DNA from: Microbacterium sp. HD4P20
Lineage (GTDB): Bacteria > Actinomycetota > Actinomycetes > Actinomycetales > Microbacteriaceae
Assembly: GCF_019449275.2 (NCBI RefSeq)
Contig: NZ_JAHZQZ020000013.1
Location: 1-57,467, forward strand
DNA: 57,467 bases
Direction of reading: 5' to 3'
A program made the position numbers and the translations under genes. The stretch's first letter is position 1. Every line of letters begins with the position of its first letter. The notes beneath the pieces were generated by a model. That model was not told the origin of the DNA, ran no database searches, and saw only the letters and a list, made by a program, of their open reading frames with translations. Positions 18,601 to 24,580 of the stretch are shown here, in pieces.

Positions 18601-18934
18601 CGGCAAGTGGACGGCCGCGTGGCTGTTCTCGACGCCGACGCTGCTCGGGGGCGACTGGGCTCAGGCGAACACCGCGGGCGCGATCGCCGTGCGCGTGCCG
18701 CTCGATGCCGCGCCCGGCGAGCATAGGCTCGCGGTGTTCGCCGCGGACGGCACCGTGATCGGATGGACGCCCGTCACGATCGTCGCGGCCAGCGGTGAGA
18801 TCCCGACTGGCGCGCTGCCGGCCACGGGCGGCTCGATGAGTCCGCTCTGGATCGGCGGTGGCATCCTGTTCGTCGTCGCCGGTGCTGCGGCGGTCGTGAT
18901 CGGGCGTCGCCGAGCGTCCGCGACGGCCCGCTGA
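15689..18934 (+). CDS. LPXTG cell-wall-anchored repeat protein of the zinc transport operon
   Basis: The 1081-residue protein starts at GTG 15689 behind AAGAAAGGA. A signal peptide ends near AGAAAAAEG. One choice-of-anchor M domain follows, from HTDAVSTFLDEGEF to RTHMHANWAFTAAGTY, then a bacterial Ig-like domain near residues 230-325. Six related Ig-like repeats of about 95-100 residues begin near 335, 435, 533, 628, 729 and 828; their first strand reads like ISGLAEQYEEGDEVTLTA. A final beta domain precedes LPATGG at 1043-1048, a membrane helix and RRRASATAR, which is a complete sortase signal. It resembles the anchored-repeat wall proteins (TIGR03773). It is the outermost part of the system; no sortase gene is in the window. 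Confidence 0.9.
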   Translation: MITHSPPRRRSAAVLTALAVAASTVALPAGAAAAAEGPAPSPNEYRVIAGIHTDAVSTFLDEGEFVLGSKADVAEGNGTRFDPDAIWFHLENEAQMQLPPSGFDFIAPGGSTVWIAPESNPNAAGRLWPGFSTESIAPGGVDADKTSFTLVDVEGPGDLELFTIGGFGTPSRLWSSDEDLKTFDVGRTHMHANWAFTAAGTYEVTVEGAVTIGGQPRTDQATYTFVVGDAPEAVTTQTSLSATPGAVLLGEPVTLEAAVSPAGVAGYVEFLDGETVLGHETVVDGMASFHTSSLGLGSRQLTARFVPDVANLASASASTGVTVTVTEEGTEEEFGVYGLAESYRAGESIELRVGGATLTEGQQWRWLVRAGEGQTEYTSAALTGTERISRDATVAFDGAQVSVKIIDADRKTVQQTAWYTVDVEGPNVGQGETVDVSPLAESYYRGDDVEVTVDHRPLADGETGRWVARPTPYVMTWSATSEWNTPLGTNPYLIDPAALGYSEFAYEILGADGAVVGRSAAISTQIENRELQVSGIQSVYRVGDTLQADADLHPARDGADYQWYLQSDGGWEAIEGATAPSVSLPIVAGMDNSYLILEVTDASTGYAVGSVSKQVRVTDAAPGEQLVLLDSLSGHYHQGGTIRLNAKADPVASDTDTWRWLWQRPDQDEFVAIEGVTAPSHEVRAQQALDGTLVKAELRTAAGELLATSETATIHVDDHGAAPQEKATISGLAEQYEEGDEVTLTASVSPDSVLSRWEWYVQKPGEDAAMLVEDEHGAELLFAATTEFDGAAVFARLTFDDGRSYVEAPPVLLNVVAGEDPVETTLTVDGLAEVYDAGDTMTLTASQDPDTGEDHWHWFIKPAGAEDYSVIPGQLAATLTREVAAADDGAAIIARLYNHDHEAIAESAPVIVQVNDGDPGGGPQEPQKPSEAPQPRTGDELDGGAQNRFGLSSTTLTQGQIVTLQLGEDHAGKWTAAWLFSTPTLLGGDWAQANTAGAIAVRVPLDAAPGEHRLAVFAADGTVIGWTPVTIVAASGEIPTGALPATGGSMSPLWIGGGILFVVAGAAAVVIGRRRASATAR

Positions 18935-18941
18935 CACGCGC

Positions 18942-18980
18942 GAAGGGGGCCCGGACGCGTCCGCGTCGGGGCCCCCTTTC
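18942..18980. terminator. Strong rho-independent terminator after the zinc operon
   Basis: A GC-rich inverted repeat (AAGGGGGCCC-GGACGCG against CGCGTC-GGGGCCCCCTTT) ends in a short T run. It can end transcription from the plus-strand wall-protein gene, and its symmetry lets it also serve the convergent aquaporin gene. Confidence 0.88.
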
Positions 18981-18995
18981 TCGCGTCCGGCCCTT

Positions 18996-19685
18996 TCAGC
19001 CGCCTGCGACGACCGGCTCGGGAGCCGCGACGGGAAAGAAGAGACGGACCGCCGCCCAGCCGAGCGCGGCCCCCACCAGCTGGGCGCCGATGAACGGCAG
19101 GACGGATGCCGGGGCGATGCCGGCGAACGTGTCGCTGAACATGCGCCCGATCGTGATCGCCGGATTCGCGAAGCTCGTCGACGACGTGAAGAAGTAGGCG
19201 GCGCCGATGTACGCTCCGACGGCCGGCGCGGCCAGGTGGGACCGGCCGGTGCGCACCAAGGCGAAGATGACCACGACGAGACCCGCGGTCGCGACCACCT
19301 CCGACAGCAGCAGCGGCCATGAGAAGCGATCTGTCGTGCTCCATGCGACCGCGGGCTCGGCGAACATGGCGTTCGCCAGCACCGCCCCCGCGATGCATCC
19401 GGCAACCTGGGCGGGCAGGTAGATCGCCGCCGTCGACCACCGGCGGCGATGCAGCGCGATGTCGGCGAGGGTGACGACGGGATTGAAGTGCGCGCCCGAG
19501 ACGGTGGCGAAGACCAGGATCAGCACAGCCAGTCCGAGCGCTGTCGCGAATGCGTTCTCGAGGAGTTGCAGTCCGGTATCGGCAGGCGAGAGGCGTTGCG
19601 CGGCGATGCCGGAGCCGACGACGACCGCGGCGAGGCCTGCGCTGCCGAGGAACTCGCCCGCGGCAGCGCGCACGGTGTGGCTCAC
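18996..19685 (-). CDS. aqpS: Aquaporin of the arsenic operon (AqpS-like)
   Basis: The 229-residue channel starts at GTG 19685, which overlaps the arsR stop; a longer open frame upstream lies over arsR and is rejected. The two half-helix motifs are NPV in GAHFNPVVTLAD and NPA in SFANPAITIGR, so the first deviates from NPA. Six hydrophobic helices are visible. In Sinorhizobium, AqpS encoded next to ArsR lets arsenite leave the cell down its gradient after arsenate is reduced. The same arrangement here, with no ArsB or Acr3 gene in the window, supports that role. Glycerol or water transport remains possible. Confidence 0.85.
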   Translation of the reverse strand: MSHTVRAAAGEFLGSAGLAAVVVGSGIAAQRLSPADTGLQLLENAFATALGLAVLILVFATVSGAHFNPVVTLADIALHRRRWSTAAIYLPAQVAGCIAGAVLANAMFAEPAVAWSTTDRFSWPLLLSEVVATAGLVVVIFALVRTGRSHLAAPAVGAYIGAAYFFTSSTSFANPAITIGRMFSDTFAGIAPASVLPFIGAQLVGAALGWAAVRLFFPVAAPEPVVAGG

Positions 19686-20032
19686 GAGCCGACGAAGAGC
19701 TGCGAGACGCGGTCCAGCGCGCCGGGGACGAGCTGGAAGTACGCCCACGTGCCGCGTTTGCTTCGCGTGAGAAAGCCCGCGTTCGTCAGGATCTTCAGGT
19801 GATGCGACACGGTCGGCTGGCTCAGCCCGACCGGCTCGATCAGATCGCACACGCACGCTTCGGAGCCCTCCGAGGCCGCCACGATCGACAGCAGACGCAA
19901 CCGCGCGGGGTCGGCGAGTGCTTTCATTGTGGTTGCGAGCTGTTCCGCCTCTGCGGGGCTCAGCGGCTCGCGAACGAGCGGTGCGCAGCATGTGCCGGCA
20001 GAGACGTCGGTCACGTCGAGCATCGTGGTCAT
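19682..20032 (-). CDS. arsR: ArsR family arsenic-responsive repressor
   Basis: The 116-residue winged-helix repressor has the ArsR/SmtB core LADPARLRLLSIVAA, the recognition helix LSQPTVSHHLKILTNAG and the wing KRGTWAYFQL. Cys15 and Cys16 (GTCCAPL), with Cys60 and Cys62 (EACVCDL), are available to bind As(III). The Cys15-Cys16 pair resembles the arsenite site described for Corynebacterium glutamicum ArsR. It is cotranscribed with the aquaporin and divergent from the ArsO-like gene. An inverted repeat at 20034-20051 directly before its start is the likely autoregulatory operator. Confidence 0.93.
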   Translation of the reverse strand: MTTMLDVTDVSAGTCCAPLVREPLSPAEAEQLATTMKALADPARLRLLSIVAASEGSEACVCDLIEPVGLSQPTVSHHLKILTNAGFLTRSKRGTWAYFQLVPGALDRVSQLFVGS

Positions 20033-20033
20033 A

Positions 20034-20051
20034 TATCGATGCTAATAGATA
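20034..20051. promoter_or_regulatory. Candidate ArsR operator (arsR-aqpS/arsO)
   Basis: TATCGAT-gcta-ATAGATA is a 7-4-7 imperfect inverted repeat with one mismatch. It covers a possible -10 (TAGCAT, minus strand) of arsR and touches the TTGACA of the divergent arsO promoter, so one site could control both directions. Confidence 0.6.
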
Positions 20052-20081
20052 TTGACAGACGTCGATAGGCGGATGCAGAAT
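20052..20081 (+). promoter_or_regulatory. Candidate promoter of the arsO-arsN operon
   Basis: TTGACA (20052-20057) and CAGAAT (20076-20081) are spaced by 18 bases and face the ArsO-like gene at 20120. Confidence 0.5.
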
Positions 20082-20119
20082 CAGGCATCGAAGTTCATCG
20101 ATATCTCTCGGAGGCTGCT

Positions 20120-21436
20120 GTGACCCTGCTCGATCTGACGCCCCGCGTCGTGACCGCCGACCGTCTGTCGACCCTGCCCGTCGCGATCATCGGCGCAGGT
20201 CCCATCGGGCTGGCTGCCGCCGCGAACCTGGTCGAGCGCGGCATCGACTTCGTCGTGTTCGAAGCGGGCGATGAGGTGGCCGCCAGCGTTCGGGCCTGGG
20301 GTCACACGCGACTGTTCTCGCCGTGGAAGCACCTGGTCGATCCGGCATCCCGTCGGCTCCTCGAAGAGCGCGGCTGGACGCTCCCCGAGCCCGAGCGTGC
20401 ACCGACGGGCACCGAGCTCGTAGAGCGCTACGTCGCCCCGCTGGCCGAGGTGGAGGAGATCGCGTCGCGGATCCGGCTCGGGGTCGAGGTCGTGGGTGTG
20501 ACGCGAGAGGGCATGGACCGTACCCGCACGCGGGCACGCGCCACCACACCGTTCGCGCTGCGGATCCGTAGCGGAAACGGCGAGATCGAGGACGTCGCCG
20601 CCCGCGCCGTGATCGACGCGTCGGGGACGTATCGCTCGCCGAACTCGCTGTCCTCGAGTGGGTTGGAGCTCTTGGGTATGAGCGAGATCGCGGATGCCGT
20701 CGCGCCGGCGCTCCCGGATGTGCTGGGTCGCGACCGCGCACGGTTCGCCGGGCGCCACACGACCGTCGTCGGTGCTGGTCACTCGGCGGCCAACACTCTG
20801 CTGGGGCTCGTGGAGCTTGCTCGTCAGGAGCCGGGCACCACCGTCACGTGGCTGATCCGGAACGCCCAGGCCGTGCGCGTCTCGTCGTCCGCCGACGACG
20901 AACTGGCCGATCGTGCTCGCCTGGGCAGCCGCGTCGATCGGGCTGTCGCCGAAGGGCGGATCGCGGTCCTCGACGGATTCGAGATCATTCGCGGGCGTCG
21001 CGTTGCAGATGGCGTCGAACTGGTCGGTCACCGCGGCGGCGACGTTGTCGCCCACGCGACGGATGTCGTAGTCAACGCCACCGGGTTCCGTCCGAACCTC
21101 GACATGCTGCGAGAGATCCGGCTCGAACTGGATGAGATCGTCGAGGCGCCCAAGCGTCTGGCGCCCCTCATCGACCCGAACGTGCACTCGTGCGGGACGG
21201 TCGAACCCCACGGCTTCCGCGAGCTGCAGCACCCCGAGCAGGGCTTCTTCCTCGTCGGCATGAAGTCGTACGGCCGTGCGCCGACGTTCCTCCTTGCCAC
21301 CGGCTACGAACAGGTCCGGTCCGTGACGGCCTGGCTCGCGGGAGACACGACGTCGGCATCCAATGTCGAGCTGGTGCTTCCGGCGACGGGCGTCTGCTCG
21401 ACGGACCTCGGCCAGGCGGGTGGCTGCTGCTCGTGA
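20120..21436 (+). CDS. arsO: ArsO-like FAD/NAD(P)-binding monooxygenase
   Basis: The 438-residue flavoprotein starts at GTG 20120 behind TCGGAGG. The FAD-binding motif GAGPIGLAAAANL lies near residue 26 and a second dinucleotide motif GAGHSAANTLLG near residue 217; VVNATGFRPNLD is the usual third block of this superfamily. Similar flavoproteins, named ArsO, occur in actinobacterial arsenic clusters such as arsRBOCT of Streptomyces. The C-terminus ends in a Cys-rich tail (GVCSTDLGQAGGCCS), which could bind arsenic. Its chemistry is not established; oxidation of an arsenical is likely. It overlaps the ArsN-like gene by four bases. Confidence 0.75.
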   Translation: MTLLDLTPRVVTADRLSTLPVAIIGAGPIGLAAAANLVERGIDFVVFEAGDEVAASVRAWGHTRLFSPWKHLVDPASRRLLEERGWTLPEPERAPTGTELVERYVAPLAEVEEIASRIRLGVEVVGVTREGMDRTRTRARATTPFALRIRSGNGEIEDVAARAVIDASGTYRSPNSLSSSGLELLGMSEIADAVAPALPDVLGRDRARFAGRHTTVVGAGHSAANTLLGLVELARQEPGTTVTWLIRNAQAVRVSSSADDELADRARLGSRVDRAVAEGRIAVLDGFEIIRGRRVADGVELVGHRGGDVVAHATDVVVNATGFRPNLDMLREIRLELDEIVEAPKRLAPLIDPNVHSCGTVEPHGFRELQHPEQGFFLVGMKSYGRAPTFLLATGYEQVRSVTAWLAGDTTSASNVELVLPATGVCSTDLGQAGGCCS

Positions 21437-21930
21437 TCAACCTTCGCCCTATGACCGTCGCGGACTGGCCGTCGGTCGAGAGGATCTACGCGCAGGGCAT
21501 CGAGGACGGCGAGGCGACGTTCGAGGTCGCGACGCCGTCGTGGGAGGCGTTCGATGCCGGAAGACTGCCGGTGGGCAGGATCGTCGCCGTGGACGAATCG
21601 GATGCTGTGCGTGGGTGGGTCGCGGCATCCCCGGTGTCGTCCCGGCCTGCGTACCGCGGTGTGGTCGAACATTCGGTGTACATCGACCGAGAAGCGCGAG
21701 GCCGCGGCCTCGGCCGGCTGCTCCTGGACGCGTTCATCGCCGCGGCTGACGCGGACGGCGTCTGGACGATCCAGTCCAGCATCTTCCCCGAGAACGCCGC
21801 CAGCCTGAGACTGCACGAGGCGGCCGGCTTCCGGGTCGTGGGTCGACGCGAGCGCATCGCCCAGACTCGAATCGGTCCGCACGCCGGCCAATGGCGAGAC
21901 ACGATCCTGATCGAGCGCCGCACCCCGTGA
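21433..21930 (+). CDS. arsN: ArsN-like N-acetyltransferase (arsinothricin/phosphinothricin type)
   Basis: The 165-residue GNAT protein starts at GTG 21433, overlapping the previous stop. It resembles phosphinothricin N-acetyltransferases: IYAQGIEDGEATFEV near the start, GWVAASPVSSRPAYRGVVEHSVYID, RGRGLGRLLLDAFI (acetyl-CoA loop), SSIFPENAASLRLHEAAGF, and a C-terminal GQWRDTILIER. ArsN enzymes in arsenic operons acetylate the organoarsenical antibiotic arsinothricin; related enzymes act on phosphinothricin. The arsenic context favours arsinothricin here. The family call is firm, the substrate inferred. Confidence 0.85.
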   Translation: MINLRPMTVADWPSVERIYAQGIEDGEATFEVATPSWEAFDAGRLPVGRIVAVDESDAVRGWVAASPVSSRPAYRGVVEHSVYIDREARGRGLGRLLLDAFIAAADADGVWTIQSSIFPENAASLRLHEAAGFRVVGRRERIAQTRIGPHAGQWRDTILIERRTP

Positions 21931-21937
21931 GGCGAGG

Positions 21938-21955
21938 CATAGACTTTCGTCTATG
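21938..21955. promoter_or_regulatory. ArsR-type operator overlapping a leaderless start
   Basis: CATAGAC-tttc-GTCTATG is a perfect 7-4-7 inverted repeat. It contains the -10 hexamer TAGACT (21940-21945), and its last three bases are the ATG of the ArsR-ArsC fusion, so bound repressor would block both transcription and the start site. Confidence 0.75.
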
Positions 21956-22861
21956 GATCGGACGGCTCGTGGGGGAGATCTCACGACCCTCGCCGATCCG
22001 ACGCGCGCCCGCATCCTGCGCCTGATCCGCGAGTCCGATGGCGGGCGGATGCTCGTCGGCAGACTTGCCCAGACCCTCGACTTGCGGCAGCCCACTGTCA
22101 GTCATCACATGAAGGCGCTGCACGACGAGGGAATCGTCGTGCGGGAGCCGGATGGCCGAAGGGTCTGGTACTCGATAGCTCCCGACCAGGTGGAGCGGAT
22201 CGATGCTCTCTTGGGAGAGACGCCGGGCTCGGCTGCGCAGCCCGACCTGGATCGGATCACCGAGGATCTCGCCGTCCGCTTTCGTGGGACGTTCGGCCCC
22301 GAGTCGATCCGGGCGAAGGTGGTCGAGAGCTATGAGCTCCTGGCGCGCGGCTCTCGGTCGCCCATGCTGGCGAGCCGGACTGCGGCGTTCGCGGCCACGC
22401 GACTCGCGGCGATGAGCCGCGCCGAGGCCGCGTCCGACGGCATCCCGACCGTGCTGTTCGTGTGCGTGCAGAATGCCGGACGGTCACAGCTCGCCGCGGG
22501 GATCCTCCGTCAGCTCGCCGGCGATCGGGTCCGAGTGCTGACTGCCGGCTCGCAGCCGGCGAGCGATGTGCGTCAGACCGTCATGTCTGCGCTCGATGAG
22601 ATCGGCGTGCCGCTGGGCGGTGAGTTCCCCAAGCCGCTCACCGACGAAGCCGTGCGGGCGGCGGATGTCGTCGTGACGATGGGGTGCGGAGACGCATGCC
22701 CGATCTATCCCGGGCGACGATATCTCGACTGGGATCTGGAAGATCCGGTCGGCAAGCCGATCGAGCAGGTGCGTGCCATTCGCGACGACATCGAAGTGCG
22801 CGTCCGCCATCTGCTGACCGAACTCGTAACCGAAGGTTCAGCCAGCGTTCCCGCCGATTGA
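21953..22861 (+). CDS. ArsR-ArsC fusion: repressor joined to arsenate reductase
   Basis: The 302-residue protein has three parts. Residues 1-90 are an ArsR winged helix (LADPTRARILRLIR, LRQPTVSHHMKALHDEG, DGRRVWYSI). Residues 97-155 form a helical bundle like the N-terminus of the protein at 23334-23978. Residues 165-300 are a low-molecular-weight phosphatase-type ArsC with the C-x5-R loop C171VQNAGR177 and MGCGDACP (Cys245, Cys249). There is no Cys in the first 170 residues, so the usual ArsR arsenite site is absent and sensing may occur in the ArsC part. ATG 21953 is inside its own operator. The architecture suggests a repressor gated by arsenate or thiol chemistry. Confidence 0.9.
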   Translation: MDRTARGGDLTTLADPTRARILRLIRESDGGRMLVGRLAQTLDLRQPTVSHHMKALHDEGIVVREPDGRRVWYSIAPDQVERIDALLGETPGSAAQPDLDRITEDLAVRFRGTFGPESIRAKVVESYELLARGSRSPMLASRTAAFAATRLAAMSRAEAASDGIPTVLFVCVQNAGRSQLAAGILRQLAGDRVRVLTAGSQPASDVRQTVMSALDEIGVPLGGEFPKPLTDEAVRAADVVVTMGCGDACPIYPGRRYLDWDLEDPVGKPIEQVRAIRDDIEVRVRHLLTELVTEGSASVPAD

Positions 22862-22877
22862 TAGATCATGGTCTATG
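22860..22877. promoter_or_regulatory. Second ArsR-type operator with internal promoter
   Basis: GATAGAT-catg-GTCTATG has the same 7-4-7 layout and the same right half-site as the operator at 21938-21955. It overlaps the stop codon of the fusion gene and the -10 hexamer TATGCT (22874-22879), so the downstream arsC genes may have their own repressible promoter. Confidence 0.65.
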
Positions 22878-22905
22878 CTTTCACCAGAGAGAAAGCGAGT
22901 CCGTC

Positions 22906-23337
22906 ATGGCCGACAACCCCACTGCTGTGAAGCCCACTGTCCTTTTCGTCTGCGTCCACAACGCGGGACGCTCGCAGATGGCCGCCGGATACCTCCGTGC
23001 CCTCGGCGGCGACGCCGTCGAGGTCCTCTCCGCAGGGTCCGCTCCGAAAGACACGATCAATCCGGTCGCCGTCGAGGCGATGGCCGAAGAGGGCATCGAC
23101 ATCAGCGACAACACTCCCAAGGTTCTGACGGTCGACGCGGTGCGCGAGTCCGACGTCGTCATCACGATGGGATGCGGCGACGCGTGCCCGATCTTCCCGG
23201 GCAAGCGCTACGAGGACTGGGAGCTGGATGACCCGGCCGGGCAGGGCATCGAGGCGGTCCGTCCCATCCGCGACGATATTCGGAGCCGCATCGAGGCGCT
23301 GCTGGCAGACCTGGTGCCCACGCGCGGTGCGGCATGA
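22906..23337 (+). CDS. arsC: Arsenate reductase, low-molecular-weight phosphatase type (mycothiol class)
   Basis: The 143-residue enzyme is a stand-alone ArsC domain. The P-loop C16VHNAGR22 binds arsenate, and TMGCGDACPIFPGKRYEDWELDDPAG is the conserved second half. It closely resembles the short corynebacterial ArsC1/ArsC2 type, which forms an arseno-mycothiol adduct that mycoredoxin resolves. ATG 22906 follows GAGAAAGCGAG. The product arsenite would leave through the aquaporin. Its stop overlaps the start of the third ArsC. Use of mycothiol is inferred from the actinobacterial context. Confidence 0.92.
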   Translation: MADNPTAVKPTVLFVCVHNAGRSQMAAGYLRALGGDAVEVLSAGSAPKDTINPVAVEAMAEEGIDISDNTPKVLTVDAVRESDVVITMGCGDACPIFPGKRYEDWELDDPAGQGIEAVRPIRDDIRSRIEALLADLVPTRGAA

Positions 23338-23978
23338 CCGCCGGGGCGGGTCAGGGCGCGCTGCTCTCACCCGACTCGGTCCTCCATCGCGCCGCCGAGC
23401 GACTCGCTCACCAATTCTCCGGAATGGTCAATGAGGAGACCGTCGAGCGCGTCGTGTTCGAGTCGTATACGGCTCTCTCTCGCACGGCCGCCGTCCAAAC
23501 GCATGTCACGAGCCTCGCGGAGAAGTTCGCTCGCGATCGACTGACCGCGCTTGCACAGTCCAAGGGGCTGATCGTGAAGCAGGTGCCGGAGGTTCTCTTC
23601 GTGTGCGTGCAGAACTCCGGTCGCTCGCAGATGGCGGCGGCGCTCACCCGGCAGATCGCGGGGGAGCGTGTCCACGTTCGCTCGGCCGGATCGCAGCCGG
23701 GGGAACGCATCCTGCCCGAGGTCGCCCTCGCGCTCGCCGAGATTGGTCTGGACGTCACGGACGAGTTTCCCAAGCCGCTGACCGACGACGTGGTGCGGGC
23801 CGCGGACGCCGTCGTGACGATGGGATGCGGGGACGCATGCCCGCTGTACCCCGGCAAGCGCTACCTGGACTGGCAGCTCGATGACCCGGCCGATCTGGAC
23901 CTCGACGGCGTGCGGCGCGTCCGCGACGACATCCGGATACGCGTCGAACAGCTCCTCGCTGAACTGACCGTCGCCTGA
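23334..23978 (+). CDS. arsC: Arsenate reductase with N-terminal helical domain (ArsC1'-like)
   Basis: The 214-residue protein starts with ATG overlapping the previous stop. Residues 12-75 form a helical bundle (AAERLAHQFSGMVNEETVERV to EKFARDRLTALAQ). Residues 85-210 are a phosphatase-type ArsC with C91VQNSGR97 and MGCGDACPLYPGKRYLDW. This matches the longer monomeric ArsC1' form of Corynebacterium, which is thioredoxin-linked rather than mycothiol-linked. Its whole length is similar to residues 97-300 of the ArsR-ArsC fusion, so the two look like duplicates. The operon therefore encodes three ArsC domains. Confidence 0.9.
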   Translation: MTAGAGQGALLSPDSVLHRAAERLAHQFSGMVNEETVERVVFESYTALSRTAAVQTHVTSLAEKFARDRLTALAQSKGLIVKQVPEVLFVCVQNSGRSQMAAALTRQIAGERVHVRSAGSQPGERILPEVALALAEIGLDVTDEFPKPLTDDVVRAADAVVTMGCGDACPLYPGKRYLDWQLDDPADLDLDGVRRVRDDIRIRVEQLLAELTVA

Positions 23979-24046
23979 CAGTCGACGGATGCCGCCGCAT
24001 CCAGACGCTGGAGATCCCAGGAGTGGCGTCGGGGTTCGTCACGCCC

Positions 24047-24418
24047 TCACAGTTCGTCGAGCTGAGCAAGAAACTCGTCTGCCATGCTCACCTGTTCCAG
24101 AAGCCGCGTCTTGCGGTCGAGGGCAGCATCCCGAATCGCGTCCATCTCGCGACGGTGCACTTCCGACGCCGGATCGGCGGCAAGAGCGTCGAAGGAAGCG
24201 AGAACGTCGCGCATCTGCTCGAGGCTGTAGCCGAGCGGCTTCATCCGTCGGATCAACATGAGACGTGCGATGTCGTCCTCGGTATAGAGCCGGAACCCGC
24301 CTTCTGTCCGGCCTGAAGGGACCACGAGTCCGATTTCGTCGTAGTGCCTCAGCGTCCTCAACGAAAGCGTCGTCCGCTCGGCGACCTCGCCGATGTGCAT
24401 GGTGTTCTCGTGCCCCAC
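24047..24418 (-). CDS. MerR family transcriptional regulator
   Basis: The regulator has 123 residues from GTG 24418, chosen because GAGGGG lies five bases before it; ATG 24400 (MHIGEVAERT) is a plausible alternative. The winged helix is MHIGEVAERTTLSLRTLRHYDEIGLVVPSGRTEGGFRLYTEDDI in its usual order, followed by a dimerisation helix. No Cys or metal-binding loop is visible at the C-terminus, so it is not a typical metal-sensing MerR. It is divergent from the SulP transporter gene and probably controls it through the intergenic palindrome. Confidence 0.9.
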   Translation of the reverse strand: MGHENTMHIGEVAERTTLSLRTLRHYDEIGLVVPSGRTEGGFRLYTEDDIARLMLIRRMKPLGYSLEQMRDVLASFDALAADPASEVHRREMDAIRDAALDRKTRLLEQVSMADEFLAQLDEL

Positions 24419-24449
24419 GGGTTCCCCTCGGCCGTCGATTCGCAACTCA

Positions 24450-24472
24450 ACCTAACGTTACGGTAGAGTCGG
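24450..24472. promoter_or_regulatory. Candidate MerR operator between merR and sulP genes
   Basis: The only clear symmetry in the gap is TAACGTTA (24453-24460), extended imperfectly to ACCGTAACGTTAGGTT on the minus strand. MerR proteins bind such dyads between -35 and -10 elements. The promoters themselves are not obvious. Confidence 0.45.
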
Positions 24473-24580
24473 CTCCGCTCGCGTTCTGCGAACCGCAATC
24501 ACCCATTCTCTCTCGCCGACTTCGTCGGCCCGCGCAACGGTGCGCTCCCACATCTCATCAGTCGAATCCCAGGAGCGTTC

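Noticed and set aside
15629..19405. A minus-strand open frame of more than 1200 codons opposite the LPXTG wall protein.
   Set aside because: It is Arg-rich, has no domain or start signal, and covers the terminator and several real genes. It arises from high GC content.
19686..19991. A 102-codon N-terminal extension of the aquaporin.
   Set aside because: It is antisense-like, Arg-rich and lies over arsR; GTG 19685 overlaps the arsR stop and gives the normal aquaporin length.
23987..24002. A hairpin GGATGC-cgcc-GCATCC after the third arsC gene as terminator.
   Set aside because: The stem has only six pairs and no T run; it probably reflects the common GGATGCC motif.
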